Assembly (NCBI GenBank): GCA_021372615.1
Contig: JAJFUB010000143.1
Coordinates: 1-64,000, forward strand
DNA length: 64,000 nucleotides
From: a bacterium
GTDB lineage: Bacteria; Armatimonadota; Zipacnadia; Zipacnadales; UBA11051
Reading direction: 5' to 3'
Position 1 is the stretch's first letter. Each line of letters starts with the position of its first letter. Below, one piece after another: positions 42,311 through 51,331 of the stretch. The translations under genes and the position numbers were made by a program. The notes below the pieces were generated by a model. That model saw nothing but the letters and a program-made list of their open reading frames with translations. It did not search any database and was not told the DNA's origin.

Positions 42311-45300
42311 ATGCGCCACCTCACCGCTTGTTCACTCCTCGGACTGCTGGCGCTGGCCGCTTTCGCCCAACCCTACACGCCCGACAGTCGCACGCTTCTC
42401 CTGGACCACTTCGACGAGACCTTCACCCCCGACGGCAAGCTGATGACCAGGCCCGAGGTGGGCAAGGCCGTGGCTGGCCTGACGGGCGGGCGGCCCATGG
42501 CAGGCCTCAAGTTCATCCCCAGCACCGTCGCCCCCGACGCCAGGTTCGGGCGGGCCCTCGAATTCCACGGCCTGGCCAAGATGGACTACCCCGCCGGGCC
42601 GAACCTCAACCTCAGCGCCGGGGTGCTGGAGTTCTGGGTGGCGCTGAACTTCGATGCCGCCGAGGTGAAGAAGAACCCGGGGGTGCTGAGCAACCAGCTC
42701 TTCGCCACCATCGCGGGGCCGGGCGGGTCGCAGGTGCTGGTCTACTCGACCCTGGGCCAGACCTGCCTGGGCGTGTGGGACCGGCAGCGGCAACTGATCC
42801 AGTACGGCGGCGCCCCGGGCGACTGGAAGCAGGACGAGTGGCACCACGTGCAGGTGCGCTGGGGCCGGCAACTGGAGATGTGGCTGGACGAGAAACGGGT
42901 GTTCCAGGCTGAGTGGTTTGGCCTGTTCGGCCCGGTGGATGTCAGCCCCGACGAGGTGCGCCTGGCCTTCGGCAGCCAGATCGGCATGAGCGGCGTGCAC
43001 AGCGAGTTCAAGCTCGACGAGCTGCGCGTGCTGGGGCCGGGTGGGGAGCAGATCACCGACTACCCGACCATGACCGTGTGCCGCATCAAGGCCCCGACGG
43101 TAGACGGCCAGATCGAGGAGGCTGAGTGGGCCGGCGCGGCGCGCACCACCGGCTTCATCCGCCTCAATGAGGCGACCCTCGCCGACGACCAGACCATCGT
43201 CTACGCCGGCTGGGACGACCAGGCCCTCTACCTGGCCTACGACTGCCTCAACCCACAGCGCCGCGACCTGGTCGCGCGGCTGAAGGACCACGACTCGGGC
43301 GTGTATATGGAAGATGCCGTGGACTTCATCTGCCGGCCGAACCCCGAGGCCTTCCCCTACTACCAGTTCGTCTGCAACGCCATCGGCACAGTGTACGACT
43401 CGACGATAGACCCGACGCGGCAGACGAAGGCCGACCTGGCCTACAACCCGGACTGCACCTTCCGCACCAGTCGGCAGGATGATCGCTGGCAGGTGGAGTG
43501 CAGGATCCCGTTCCCGCAACTGGGCGGGCGAGCCGCACCGCGCGAGGGTGAGCGCTGGCGCGTCAACTTCTGCCGCGACAGCGAGAGCGTGAGCAACTAC
43601 TCCTCCTGGGCCTATGCCGCGGGCAACTTCCATACCGTCGAGAACTACGGGGAGCTGATCTTCAGCGCCTCCGACCGCGCCCTCCGCGTCGGGCCGCTGG
43701 GCGACCTGGCGATGGGCAAGGTCGAGGCCGGGGTAGCCCTTACGGGCTTCCTGTTCGACCCGCTGGTCATCGTGAAGGGCACGCTGCTGGGGCCGAACGG
43801 CAAGGTGCTGGCCGAGCAGGAGAACCGCCTGGCCGACTACCGGGCCGTGACCCTGAAGGCCCCGCCGCTGGTGACCGGCGGCTACAACCTCATCATCCGG
43901 GCGACCACCGCCGCCGGGCCGATGGTCTTTCAGCGCCTGCCCTTCCGCGTCAAGAAGGCCTATGACGTGTCCGTCGAGGGCTACCCGTATGAGGGGAAGC
44001 TGTGGATCACCGCCAACGTGAGCGGCCTGGCCAATGCCCCCCGGGGGCTGGTCGCCAGGTCGCGGCTGATGCAGGGCGACAGGGTCGTCGCGGAGTGCAG
44101 CACCGACCGGTTCGCCGCCGGGCTGGGTGCCGCGAGCCTCCCGATCGCGGACCTCGCCCCCGGCAAGTATGTCGTCAAGTCCGAGGCCGTCGCGCCCGAT
44201 GGCAAGGTCCTCGGCAGCGCCGAGGCCGAGTTCGAGCAGTTCGCCAGGCCCGCCTGGTGGCACAACACCATCGCGCTGGACCACACCGTGCCGTTGCCAT
44301 GGACACCCGTGCGCGTGGACCGCGAGGGCATCAAGGTGCTGGGCCGCGTCTACCGCGTCGGGGAGGGCTCGCTACCGCTGCAGATCATCAACCAGGGGCA
44401 GGAGATGCTGACCGGCCCGGTGACGTTGCAGGCCACCAGCGACGGCCGGAGCGCGGATCTGGCGCGCCTGCGGGCCGTGGACGCGGCACACCCGGACGAC
44501 GCCTCCGAGCGTCATGCCTCCGGTGCGCTGGGGCGCGTGCGGGCTGAACTCACCACCACCACGGAGTTCGACGGCCTGCAGCGCTGCGACCTGACGCTCA
44601 CCCCCGACGGCGTCGCCGAGGTTTCCGCGCTCACGCTGGAGATCCCGGTCAAGAGCCAGTACGCCGCCTTCCTGTGCCCGTCCACGGGCCACACGTCGCC
44701 GGCACTGACGACGCCGCCGGAGGGCTGGAAGAGCGCCTTCATGCCGCAGGTGTGGGTAGGGAATGATGACCTGGGGTTGGCGTGGATCGCCGAGAGCGAC
44801 GAGTGGTGGCGGCCGCACGACGACCAGATGGTGGAGGTGCTGCCCCGAGGCGGCACGACGCTCCTGCGCTGCAACATCCTCCGCCAGCCGCTGAAGCTGA
44901 CCCAGCCGGTGACGATCACCTTCGCGCTGATGGCTACACCGGTCAAGGACGCACATGCCGGCGACCCCTTCTGGGTGCGGTTCGGTGAGGGCGAGGGGAA
45001 GACCCAGTGCCAGGAATGGTGCCGCTACCCGGCGACCGGCAACATGGACCTCAAGCAGGGGACGATGGAGTGCTGGTTCGCGCCGTCCGCCGACATGAAC
45101 GGTTCGTGGCGGCAGGTCATGGCCGTCGTCGGAGCCAAGGGCGACATGCAGGTCTACTACCTGCCCGGCCCCGAGCAGCAGTTGGCGATGCTGGTCAACA
45201 GCGGCGGCAAGCAGCTCTCCGCTGCCGTCAACGGCCTGCAACTGGCCCCCGGCAAGTTCGCCCATGTGGCCGTCACCTGGAGCGACAAGATACGGCTCTT

Positions 45301-46810
45301 TGTCGACGGCAAGCTGGCGGCGACGCTGGACACGACGCTGCCGCCGGACCTGGACGAGAGCCCGGCCAAGTTCCGGCTCATGCTCGGCTGCCCCCGCGAC
45401 TGGCGCGGCTACACGAAGGTGATCGTGGATGAGTTCCGCGTCTCGCGGACGGTGCGCTACACGGGCGACTACGCGGTGCCGACCGCGGCGTTCGCCAAAG
45501 ACGCTGACACGCTGCTGCTGGATCACTTCGAGTGCAACTTCCACCCCGACGGCGAGGACGCCGAGACGCAGGCGACGGTGATCTCCGGCCGGTCGGACGA
45601 ACTTGGCGGCGTGCCGAGCCTGAACTGCAGGTTCGTCCCCGGCAAGTTCGGGCAGGGACTGAACCTGACGATGCTGGACCCGATGCCCCGCGCCGAGGCC
45701 GTCAAACGCTGGGGCTTCAATGCCAGCCTGCACTGGTGGTGGCTGGAGGAGGGCGGGGAGAAGTACGGCTGGCCTGCCCCGCTGATGACCGAGCCTGAGA
45801 TCCCGAACCTGCGCGAGACCGTGCGGGAAGACACAGCGCTCGGCCTGCGCCCCTCGACGTACGCGATCTACCCCGCCGTCGGCTCGCCCTCCAGGGAGAG
45901 CGCGCAGTTCGGCTATGAGTGGAGCCGCCGGCCGATGTCCACGCAGCCGTCGGAGCCGCCGAAGGGGCACTACTTCTGGGATGTCTGCGCCCACAGCGGC
46001 TGGGCCGACTACATCGTGGCCGGCAGCCAGTGGCTGCTGAATGACGTCGGCTTCACCAGCCTCTACACCGACGGCGCCGCCCAGGCCTACGCCTGCCGCA
46101 ACACCCACCATGGCTGCGGCTGGACCGATGAGCAAGGGCAAGTGCACGCGACCTTCCCGGTGTTCGCTACCCGCGAGATGCTCAAACGCGTCTACAAGCT
46201 CATTCACGCGCGGCATGCTGACGGCTACCTCGTCAATCACATGTCCTTCAACACGCTCATCCCCACCATGTCCTTCACCGATGTCATGTACAGCGGCGAG
46301 CACGAGCAATACGAGAACCTCACTCGCTTCCGCGTGCGCTGGACGGGCAAGCAGTGGGGCTTCTGGAGCGTCCTGCTGGGCGGCGATGCGCACATCTACG
46401 AGCCACTGCACATGACCTGGTGCCTGCTGCACGGAGTGTCGGTATGGCCGCAGGGGTGGCAGGATCGCAACGACGCCTCCCGCAAGACCGCGAACCTGTG
46501 GCTGACCTACGACCGCTTCGGGTACCGCGAGGCGAAGTGGATCCCGTACTATGAGGCCGGCAAGCTCGTGCGGCCGGTCTCCGAGCAGGTCAAGGCCAGC
46601 CTGTATCTGCTCCGAGGGAAGCGGGCGCTGATCGTGGTGGGGAACCTGGAGCCCAAGGTCGTCCAGGCGCAGGTGGCACTGGACCTGAAGGCGATGGGCC
46701 TGCAGGGCCGGGCGCACAATGCGCTGACCGACCAGCCGGTGAAGCTGGAGCAGGGGAAGCTGTCCCTACGCCTCCGGCCCAGCACCTTCGCGCTGGTGTG
46801 GGTGGAGTGA
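42311..46810 (+). CDS. 1499-residue secreted multidomain protein: LamG, CBM9-like, LamG, GH123-like
   Basis: A signal peptide (MRHLTACSLLGLLALAAFAQ) is followed by a LamG domain (about 25-255, GVLEFWVAL...HHVQVRWG), then a CBM9-like region with PTVDGQIEEAEWAGA and a LYLAYDC strand (about 260-460). Next come Ig-like strands (about 460-630) and a region ending FALMATPVKD (about 870), a pattern I associate with GH123/DUF6067-type chains. A second LamG follows (about 900-1080). The C-terminal part is a TIM-barrel-like domain with DVCAHSGWADYIV and YTDGAAQAYACRN (about 1215-1270). GGAGG precedes the ATG. Likely a surface enzyme for amino-sugar glycans; the specificity is inferred. Confidence 0.78.
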   Translation: MRHLTACSLLGLLALAAFAQPYTPDSRTLLLDHFDETFTPDGKLMTRPEVGKAVAGLTGGRPMAGLKFIPSTVAPDARFGRALEFHGLAKMDYPAGPNLNLSAGVLEFWVALNFDAAEVKKNPGVLSNQLFATIAGPGGSQVLVYSTLGQTCLGVWDRQRQLIQYGGAPGDWKQDEWHHVQVRWGRQLEMWLDEKRVFQAEWFGLFGPVDVSPDEVRLAFGSQIGMSGVHSEFKLDELRVLGPGGEQITDYPTMTVCRIKAPTVDGQIEEAEWAGAARTTGFIRLNEATLADDQTIVYAGWDDQALYLAYDCLNPQRRDLVARLKDHDSGVYMEDAVDFICRPNPEAFPYYQFVCNAIGTVYDSTIDPTRQTKADLAYNPDCTFRTSRQDDRWQVECRIPFPQLGGRAAPREGERWRVNFCRDSESVSNYSSWAYAAGNFHTVENYGELIFSASDRALRVGPLGDLAMGKVEAGVALTGFLFDPLVIVKGTLLGPNGKVLAEQENRLADYRAVTLKAPPLVTGGYNLIIRATTAAGPMVFQRLPFRVKKAYDVSVEGYPYEGKLWITANVSGLANAPRGLVARSRLMQGDRVVAECSTDRFAAGLGAASLPIADLAPGKYVVKSEAVAPDGKVLGSAEAEFEQFARPAWWHNTIALDHTVPLPWTPVRVDREGIKVLGRVYRVGEGSLPLQIINQGQEMLTGPVTLQATSDGRSADLARLRAVDAAHPDDASERHASGALGRVRAELTTTTEFDGLQRCDLTLTPDGVAEVSALTLEIPVKSQYAAFLCPSTGHTSPALTTPPEGWKSAFMPQVWVGNDDLGLAWIAESDEWWRPHDDQMVEVLPRGGTTLLRCNILRQPLKLTQPVTITFALMATPVKDAHAGDPFWVRFGEGEGKTQCQEWCRYPATGNMDLKQGTMECWFAPSADMNGSWRQVMAVVGAKGDMQVYYLPGPEQQLAMLVNSGGKQLSAAVNGLQLAPGKFAHVAVTWSDKIRLFVDGKLAATLDTTLPPDLDESPAKFRLMLGCPRDWRGYTKVIVDEFRVSRTVRYTGDYAVPTAAFAKDADTLLLDHFECNFHPDGEDAETQATVISGRSDELGGVPSLNCRFVPGKFGQGLNLTMLDPMPRAEAVKRWGFNASLHWWWLEEGGEKYGWPAPLMTEPEIPNLRETVREDTALGLRPSTYAIYPAVGSPSRESAQFGYEWSRRPMSTQPSEPPKGHYFWDVCAHSGWADYIVAGSQWLLNDVGFTSLYTDGAAQAYACRNTHHGCGWTDEQGQVHATFPVFATREMLKRVYKLIHARHADGYLVNHMSFNTLIPTMSFTDVMYSGEHEQYENLTRFRVRWTGKQWGFWSVLLGGDAHIYEPLHMTWCLLHGVSVWPQGWQDRNDASRKTANLWLTYDRFGYREAKWIPYYEAGKLVRPVSEQVKASLYLLRGKRALIVVGNLEPKVVQAQVALDLKAMGLQGRAHNALTDQPVKLEQGKLSLRLRPSTFALVWVE

Positions 46811-46818
46811 CGGGAGCA

Positions 46819-46886
46819 GTAGCGGCGCGGTCCATCGCGCCCTCCCCCCCACGATCCGGCACGGGCGCGATGGATCGCGCCGCTAC
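46819..46886. repeat. Nested-palindrome repeat, ATCCAT-core type
   Basis: A 68-bp element from GTAGC to GCTAC. Its arms carry the cores GCGCGGTCCATCGCGC and, in reverse complement, GCGCGATCCATCGCGC, differing by one base, with a 22-bp spacer. Bases 46883-46885 (CTA) form the stop codon of the heparinase-like gene on the minus strand, as in the copy at 9609. Confidence 0.85.
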
Positions 46887-49528
46887 TGGCGTTGCAGGTG
46901 CGCCGCGCCGATGAGCTTCACCATGTGGTCGCCCCGGAAGCTCTGCAGCGGGGCGGTGAACCAGGTGCTGGTCTTCGTCGCGGGCGTCCAGTCGCAGCCG
47001 GGGTCCTCGGCGACAAGCAGCTTCGTGTCCACGCCGTCGAACACGGCCTGCTTGACCGTGTAGGCGCTCGTGTACTGCCCCGCGTGATCCAGGGTGACAA
47101 CCGCCCCTGCGGCGGCCGGGAACTTCCCGGCGACGGTGAGGGACGGCTCCGCACCGTGGGTCATGGCCATCAGCGCCGCGGACATCGTCGCGGGCTCCAT
47201 CTTCAGGTCGAGATCACCCCACATCAGCCACCCGCCGATGACCGTGGCCGCCTGCGGCTTGCCCTCCTGCACGCCCAGGACGGCGAGGTCGCAATGGGCG
47301 CTGAGGGGCTTCCCCTGCCAGCTTCCCGGTTGCTGCTCAGCCCCGACGAGGATGAGGTCGGTGCGCGTGTCGGTTTGCACTTCGAGCGCGAGGCGCGCGC
47401 CCGGCACATCCACGACGCGCACCTGCTGGATCGCCTTGGCCTGGCCGTATGGGGCGACCACGGCGGCGAAGAGGGACTTGCCGCCCGTGCGCCTCAGCAG
47501 CGCGAACTGTCGCCACGTGCTCTCCAGCTTGCTGTCATCGCTGCCCGCCTTGCGGATGGCCGGATCGCGGCCGAGGACGAGCTGGTCGCCCGGCTGGGTG
47601 ACCAGGAACGCCTGCAGCCCGGCGCCGGAGCCAACCGGGGAGTAGTCCAGGGGCGTCACCCCGGCGGTCGGGACGAAGGACTGCAGGTCGCGCAGGTAGC
47701 CGTAGGCATGGTAGGCCGACGAGTCCGTGGACTGCTCGTTGGTGCCCGGGCTGAACTTGAGGCCCGCGGGCAGCAGCGTGGGCAACGGCGTGCCGGTGAG
47801 GCCGGGGGCGGTCAGCGTCTGGGCGTCATCGGCGCTCCCGTGCAGGAAGTAGTCATGCTGCTTCCCGCCCTCCACCTCGAAGCAATCCACCAGGTAGCTG
47901 TCGGTGGGGGAGAGCCGCACCAGCGCCACCGTCCGGCGGTAGACCTGTGTGACGCCGGGGTAGACCTGCGGGTTGTCTACCGACACGGCCTGCACCTCGG
48001 GCCCGGCGGTGAAGTACCGCAGATGCCCGAGGGTCATATGGTCGGCCTTCTGGTTGGCGCCGTCCACGACGACGAGGTTGTGGGACGGGGAGAGCACGGT
48101 GTACTCGCGCCACTTGGTGTGCGTGTAGCCGAGGTCGGACAGCAGCTCCTGGCCGCGCGCGAACAGCAGCAGGCTGAGGCCGTCGAGATGGATGTGGCCG
48201 TAGCCGGGCGACCAGGTCAGGTGGGCCTGCACCTGGTTGCCGCCCTCGCCGCTGCCGAGGATCCCGTGGCCGAGGCCGGGCAGCAGGTCCGGCCGGGACG
48301 CCGTCAGCGCCTGGCCGCCGTTAGTCCACCAGGTGTCGTGGACCGGCGCGTACCGGCCGGTGGGCAGCCGCAGGCGCAGCAGGGCATCGCGCACGCGCGC
48401 CGTCTCCGGCAGGGCCTGCTCGAGGTCCAACTGATCGAGGCGCTCCCCGGTCCTGGGGTGCTTGTATCCAGGCGGGTCGCTGTAGCCTGAGGCGGCGGCG
48501 TAGACGGCCCTGAGGGCGCCGACGACCTGCGAGTGATACGACGGCGTGCCCTCCATCCAGGCCCCGTCGTAGAAGAACTGGCTGCGGGTCATGGCACGCA
48601 GGCGGCCGATCGCCTCATGCACCCACTCAGGCCGCTCCAGCACCCGGCCCGCCTGGATGACATCTGCCCACATGCCGGGGCTCATGTTCGTCAGATCGTC
48701 CTTGTTGCCCAGCGCCTGCTCAGTCATGGACGTGAGCATGGCGCGGACCTCAGCCGGCACGTCGCGCCCCGCCTCGGCCGACAGCTTCTCCAGCTCCCCG
48801 CTGGCGGCGATCAGGTCATACGCCTCGAGCAGCGAGGTCGAGATGTCCATGTAGGCCCACCAGGTCCACCGCGCCACGCGGAAGGCCGGGCTGAAGCCCT
48901 CGGGGGTGATGCTCCCCTCCTTGATGACCTTCTGCCGAAACGGGTAGTCGAAGTGGTAGCAGTACGCGGGGAAGACCTGGGCGAAGCGGGCGAGCAGCAG
49001 CGCGGCGCGCCGGCCGGCCGCGGCGTCTTTGGTCAGCCAGTACAGGCGCGCGAAGTCAACGGCGGCGCGCTCGGTGCAGCGGATCTTGTGGTAGTCCACA
49101 CGCGCCTGGAAGTAGTACCGGTACGGCTCCTGCTCCTTCCACCAGGCGGGCCGCCCCTCGTAGTACGGGTAGCGCGCTACGGACCCGCCAGGGGTCTTCA
49201 CCTCCTGCACCTTGTCCATCGGGTACTTGGCCGACGGGACCTCCTCGCCGCAGTATGCGCACTTGACCACGTCAGGATGCTGGAGGTCCCAGCGGGTGAG
49301 CTGGGTCTCCTGCATCCCCCGCGCGCAGTTCGGGCAGCTCACGAAGAACAGACCGGACTGCTCGGGCACGAGCTTGAGCATGTCGGCCTCGGGCAGCGCC
49401 AGCAGCGGGGCCACCGCCGCACGGAGGCCCGAGGCCTGGCCGGGCTTGAGCTGCACCGGCAGCAGCGGATGCTGGGCCGCGCACGTCAGCGAGGGGAGCA
49501 CGAGGAGGGCAAGCAGCAGCAGACGCAT
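46883..49528 (-). CDS. Heparinase II/III-like secreted protein
   Basis: 881 residues with signal peptide MRLLLLALLVLPSLTCAA. Two CxxC pairs (C65/C68 and C90/C93) follow, then an alpha/alpha toroid with EGTPSYHSQVVGAL (about 330) and the C-terminal sandwich with GYGHIHLDGLSLLLFARG (about 443). The His/Gln-Tyr arrangement fits uronate-glycan lyases. It is a distant paralogue of the protein at 6838-9612, sharing the Cys pairs and the EGTPSYH segment. The DUF559 frame overlaps its 5' end in another register. Substrate unknown. Confidence 0.85.
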   Translation of the reverse strand: MRLLLLALLVLPSLTCAAQHPLLPVQLKPGQASGLRAAVAPLLALPEADMLKLVPEQSGLFFVSCPNCARGMQETQLTRWDLQHPDVVKCAYCGEEVPSAKYPMDKVQEVKTPGGSVARYPYYEGRPAWWKEQEPYRYYFQARVDYHKIRCTERAAVDFARLYWLTKDAAAGRRAALLLARFAQVFPAYCYHFDYPFRQKVIKEGSITPEGFSPAFRVARWTWWAYMDISTSLLEAYDLIAASGELEKLSAEAGRDVPAEVRAMLTSMTEQALGNKDDLTNMSPGMWADVIQAGRVLERPEWVHEAIGRLRAMTRSQFFYDGAWMEGTPSYHSQVVGALRAVYAAASGYSDPPGYKHPRTGERLDQLDLEQALPETARVRDALLRLRLPTGRYAPVHDTWWTNGGQALTASRPDLLPGLGHGILGSGEGGNQVQAHLTWSPGYGHIHLDGLSLLLFARGQELLSDLGYTHTKWREYTVLSPSHNLVVVDGANQKADHMTLGHLRYFTAGPEVQAVSVDNPQVYPGVTQVYRRTVALVRLSPTDSYLVDCFEVEGGKQHDYFLHGSADDAQTLTAPGLTGTPLPTLLPAGLKFSPGTNEQSTDSSAYHAYGYLRDLQSFVPTAGVTPLDYSPVGSGAGLQAFLVTQPGDQLVLGRDPAIRKAGSDDSKLESTWRQFALLRRTGGKSLFAAVVAPYGQAKAIQQVRVVDVPGARLALEVQTDTRTDLILVGAEQQPGSWQGKPLSAHCDLAVLGVQEGKPQAATVIGGWLMWGDLDLKMEPATMSAALMAMTHGAEPSLTVAGKFPAAAGAVVTLDHAGQYTSAYTVKQAVFDGVDTKLLVAEDPGCDWTPATKTSTWFTAPLQSFRGDHMVKLIGAAHLQRQ

Positions 49529-50156
49529 GGTTCACCGAAGGTCCTTCCGCGAATGGCCGGGGGGCCGGCGGGACTAGTGTACCCGAAGCGTCGCGGGGGT
49601 GCAATTGGGGGCGGGAGGCGGCAACGGCAACGGCGTCCTCACCCCTACCCCTCTCCCTCGCTGCGCTCCGGAGAGGGGACGTCGGGTGGCGCTTTGTGGC
49701 TGCGAAGGCACGGAGTGGTCGGACGGTTCCCCTCTCCGGCGCGCAGCCGTACCGCGCGCGGGTGAGGGGTTGGGGTGAGGACGCCGTTAGCCTTCCAGCC
49801 GCTCCCCCCAACACCCTCCGGATCTCATCCACCACCAACACAACATCCCACTCCACCGCCTCGCTCTGGAACCTCATCACACGTATGCCCAGCTCCCGCA
49901 ACTGCCCATCGCGCCAGCGGTCGTACCGCACCTGTTCATCGTGTAGCGGGCCGTCCACCTCGACGGCAAGTTGCGCCGAGACGCAGTAGAAGTCCAGCAC
50001 GAACCGGTCGCACGGATGCTGGCGACGGAAGCGCACACCGAGCTGTCCGTTCCGCAGGGCCTGCCACAGGATGCGCTCAGCCTTCGAGGCGCTATGGCGC
50101 TGTTCGCGGGCGAACTTGATCTGCTCGAGGGGGCGACCGGTAGTGGGTGCCGACAT
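49272..50156 (-). CDS. DUF559 (Vsr-like) endonuclease domain protein with repeat-encoded tail
   Basis: The first 120 residues form a full DUF559 domain: LWQALRNGQLGVRFRRQHPC, FVLDFYCVSAQLAVEVDGP and the DEQVRYDRWRDGQLRELGIRVMRF stretch carry the D-(E)xD-type nuclease residues of the restriction-endonuclease-like fold. From about residue 123 the frame enters the inverted repeat at 49629-49788, so the native stop appears lost and the open frame runs on 172 residues, ending inside the heparinase gene. The functional protein is probably the 120-residue domain with a low-complexity tail. Start at the ATG at 50156. The gene stands exactly between two inverted copies of one repeat. Confidence 0.75.
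   Translation of the reverse strand: MSAPTTGRPLEQIKFAREQRHSASKAERILWQALRNGQLGVRFRRQHPCDRFVLDFYCVSAQLAVEVDGPLHDEQVRYDRWRDGQLRELGIRVMRFQSEAVEWDVVLVVDEIRRVLGGAAGRLTASSPQPLTRARYGCAPERGTVRPLRAFAATKRHPTSPLRSAARERGRGEDAVAVAASRPQLHPRDASGTLVPPAPRPFAEGPSVNHASAAACPPRAPLADVRGPASAAAGAAQARPGLGPPCGGGPAAGAARGRHAQARARAVRSVLRELPELRAGDAGDPAHPLGPPAS
49629..49788. repeat. Left inverted repeat of the DUF559 cassette
   Basis: 160 bp bounded by perfect 17-bp inverted ends AACGGCGTCCTCACCCC (49629-49645) and GGGGTGAGGACGCCGTT (49772-49788), with internal CCCCTCTCC/GGAGAGGGG palindromes. Its interior (49681-49711) matches the reverse complement of 50294-50324 at 29 of 31 bases. Confidence 0.9.
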
Positions 50157-50207
50157 GGTGTGTGAACTCCCCCCTGGGGAACGACATGTGCGCTGCGCGC
50201 ACGGTTG

Positions 50208-50376
50208 AACGGCACTGACTTTCTCCTCACCCCTACCCCTCTCCCTCGCTCCACTTCGTTCCGCTCCGGAGAGGGGAGCTGTGCGACCATTTCGTGCCTT
50301 CGCAGCCACAGAGCGCCATCCGACTTCCCCTCTCCGGAGTGAAGCGAGGGAGAGGGGTAGGGGTGAGGACGCCGTT
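50208..50376. repeat. Right inverted repeat of the DUF559 cassette
   Basis: About 169 bp ending GGGGTGAGGACGCCGTT (50360-50376), identical to the end of the left copy. The start AACGGC is separated from CCTCACCCC by an 11-base insertion. Its interior matches the left copy in inverted orientation. It lies about 52 bp upstream of the DUF559 start. Confidence 0.88.
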
Positions 50377-50394
50377 CGCTGTTACCCCCGCACC

Positions 50395-50826
50395 TCACCG
50401 CCCGACCTCCCGCACGCGGCCGCCGCGCTCCAGCACCACCAGGCTCGTGCGCTGGCCGTGCGGGCGCTGGCCGACCGGGGTCGCGGGGGCCGTGCAGGCG
50501 ACCACGATCTGCCGCATGTCGGCGCCCGTCGGGGGCGCGTAAAAGTACGTGGCGCCGGTGTGGGTGCAGCGCACCATGTCCGGGTCCGTCACGTATCCGC
50601 CCGGCAGCAGGCACTCCAGGCGTGGCGGGTACTGGCCGGTGTCGGCATGGTATGCCTGCAGCGCCAGCGCCAGGTGGCTGAGATTGGCACGGCACTCGGT
50701 CACCCGCGAGCGGTCCGTCACCGAGCTGAGCGACGGCATCAGCATCGCCGACATGATGGCGATGATGGCGATCACGACCAGCAGCTCAATCAGGGTAAAG
50801 CCCTGGCGGGTCGGGCGGCGGGCCAT
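50395..50826 (-). CDS. Type IV prepilin-like protein (GspG/PilA type)
   Basis: 143 residues. The prepilin-peptidase site GFTLIEL (G8 with Phe at +1 and Glu at +5) is followed by a hydrophobic N-terminal helix LVVIAIIAIMSAMLMP. The globular part has RANLSHLALALQAYHADTGQYPP and two Cys (about 86 and 110) that may pair. It is last in the minus-strand pilus/secretion operon and overlaps the upstream gene by 41 bp. As a major or minor pseudopilin it would be extracted into a periplasmic filament by the E/F machinery. Confidence 0.88.
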   Translation of the reverse strand: MARRPTRQGFTLIELLVVIAIIAIMSAMLMPSLSSVTDRSRVTECRANLSHLALALQAYHADTGQYPPRLECLLPGGYVTDPDMVRCTHTGATYFYAPPTGADMRQIVVACTAPATPVGQRPHGQRTSLVVLERGGRVREVGR

Positions 50827-51331
50827 CGTTGCTCACTCCTCCCAGCTTGTCATCCCAGTCCCGGGCGGGCCACACGAAGCACGCGCCGTCGAGCCGCGCG
50901 CCGATCCAGTAGCGCCCCATGTGGCGGGCCGCCTGGTCATCCCCCACGAGTATCGTCCCCGGCGGGTCATCCAGCCGCGCCCACGGGTTGAGCAGGTAGT
51001 CAGCCCGCGTGTCGGCCGGCAGGTTCGGGAAGGCCACGCTGACTCTCCCGGCCGGCTCGCGCTGGGCCGGGCAGACGAGAATCTGCGTGTTCCGGGCGTA
51101 GGGCATCAGCGCCCCGAAGTCGCGCGCGTCCGGCGGCGGGCGATCCCAGTCGGTGCAGTACATCCGCAGGCACAGCGCCAGTTGCTGCACATTGCTGGTG
51201 CACGAGGCGGCGCGGGCGGCGCGGTAGCCCCGCTGGCAGTTGGCCAGGACGAGGCCCCCGCCGATGAGAATGATGCTCATCGCCAGGAACAACTCACCGA
51301 CGGTGAAACCACCGCGCAGTTGCCGCGTCAT
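50786..51331 (-). CDS. Type IV prepilin-like protein with divergent signal
   Basis: 181 residues from the ATG at 51331. The cleavage site GGFTVGEL keeps Gly at -1 and Glu at +5. The helix segment [19 protein letters not shown] is shorter and more Gly-rich than in its neighbours. [25 protein letters not shown] matches the following helix of sister proteins. The start overlaps the preceding gene (ATGA). The upstream extension of the open frame, Gly/Arg-rich, lacks the signal and is excluded. Confidence 0.82.
   Translation of the reverse strand: MTRQLRGGFTVGELFLAMSIILIGGGLVLANCQRGYRAARAASCTSNVQQLALCLRMYCTDWDRPPPDARDFGALMPYARNTQILVCPAQREPAGRVSVAFPNLPADTRADYLLNPWARLDDPPGTILVGDDQAARHMGRYWIGARLDGACFVWPARDWDDKLGGVSNDGPPPDPPGLYPD

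Noticed and set aside
44372-46717. 781-residue open frame antisense to the large secreted protein
   Set aside because: No signal peptide or domain; typical GC-driven antisense frame.
49629-50376. CRISPR array or classical IS element
   Set aside because: Only two repeat copies with no spacers, and no DDE transposase; the DUF559 cassette fits neither.
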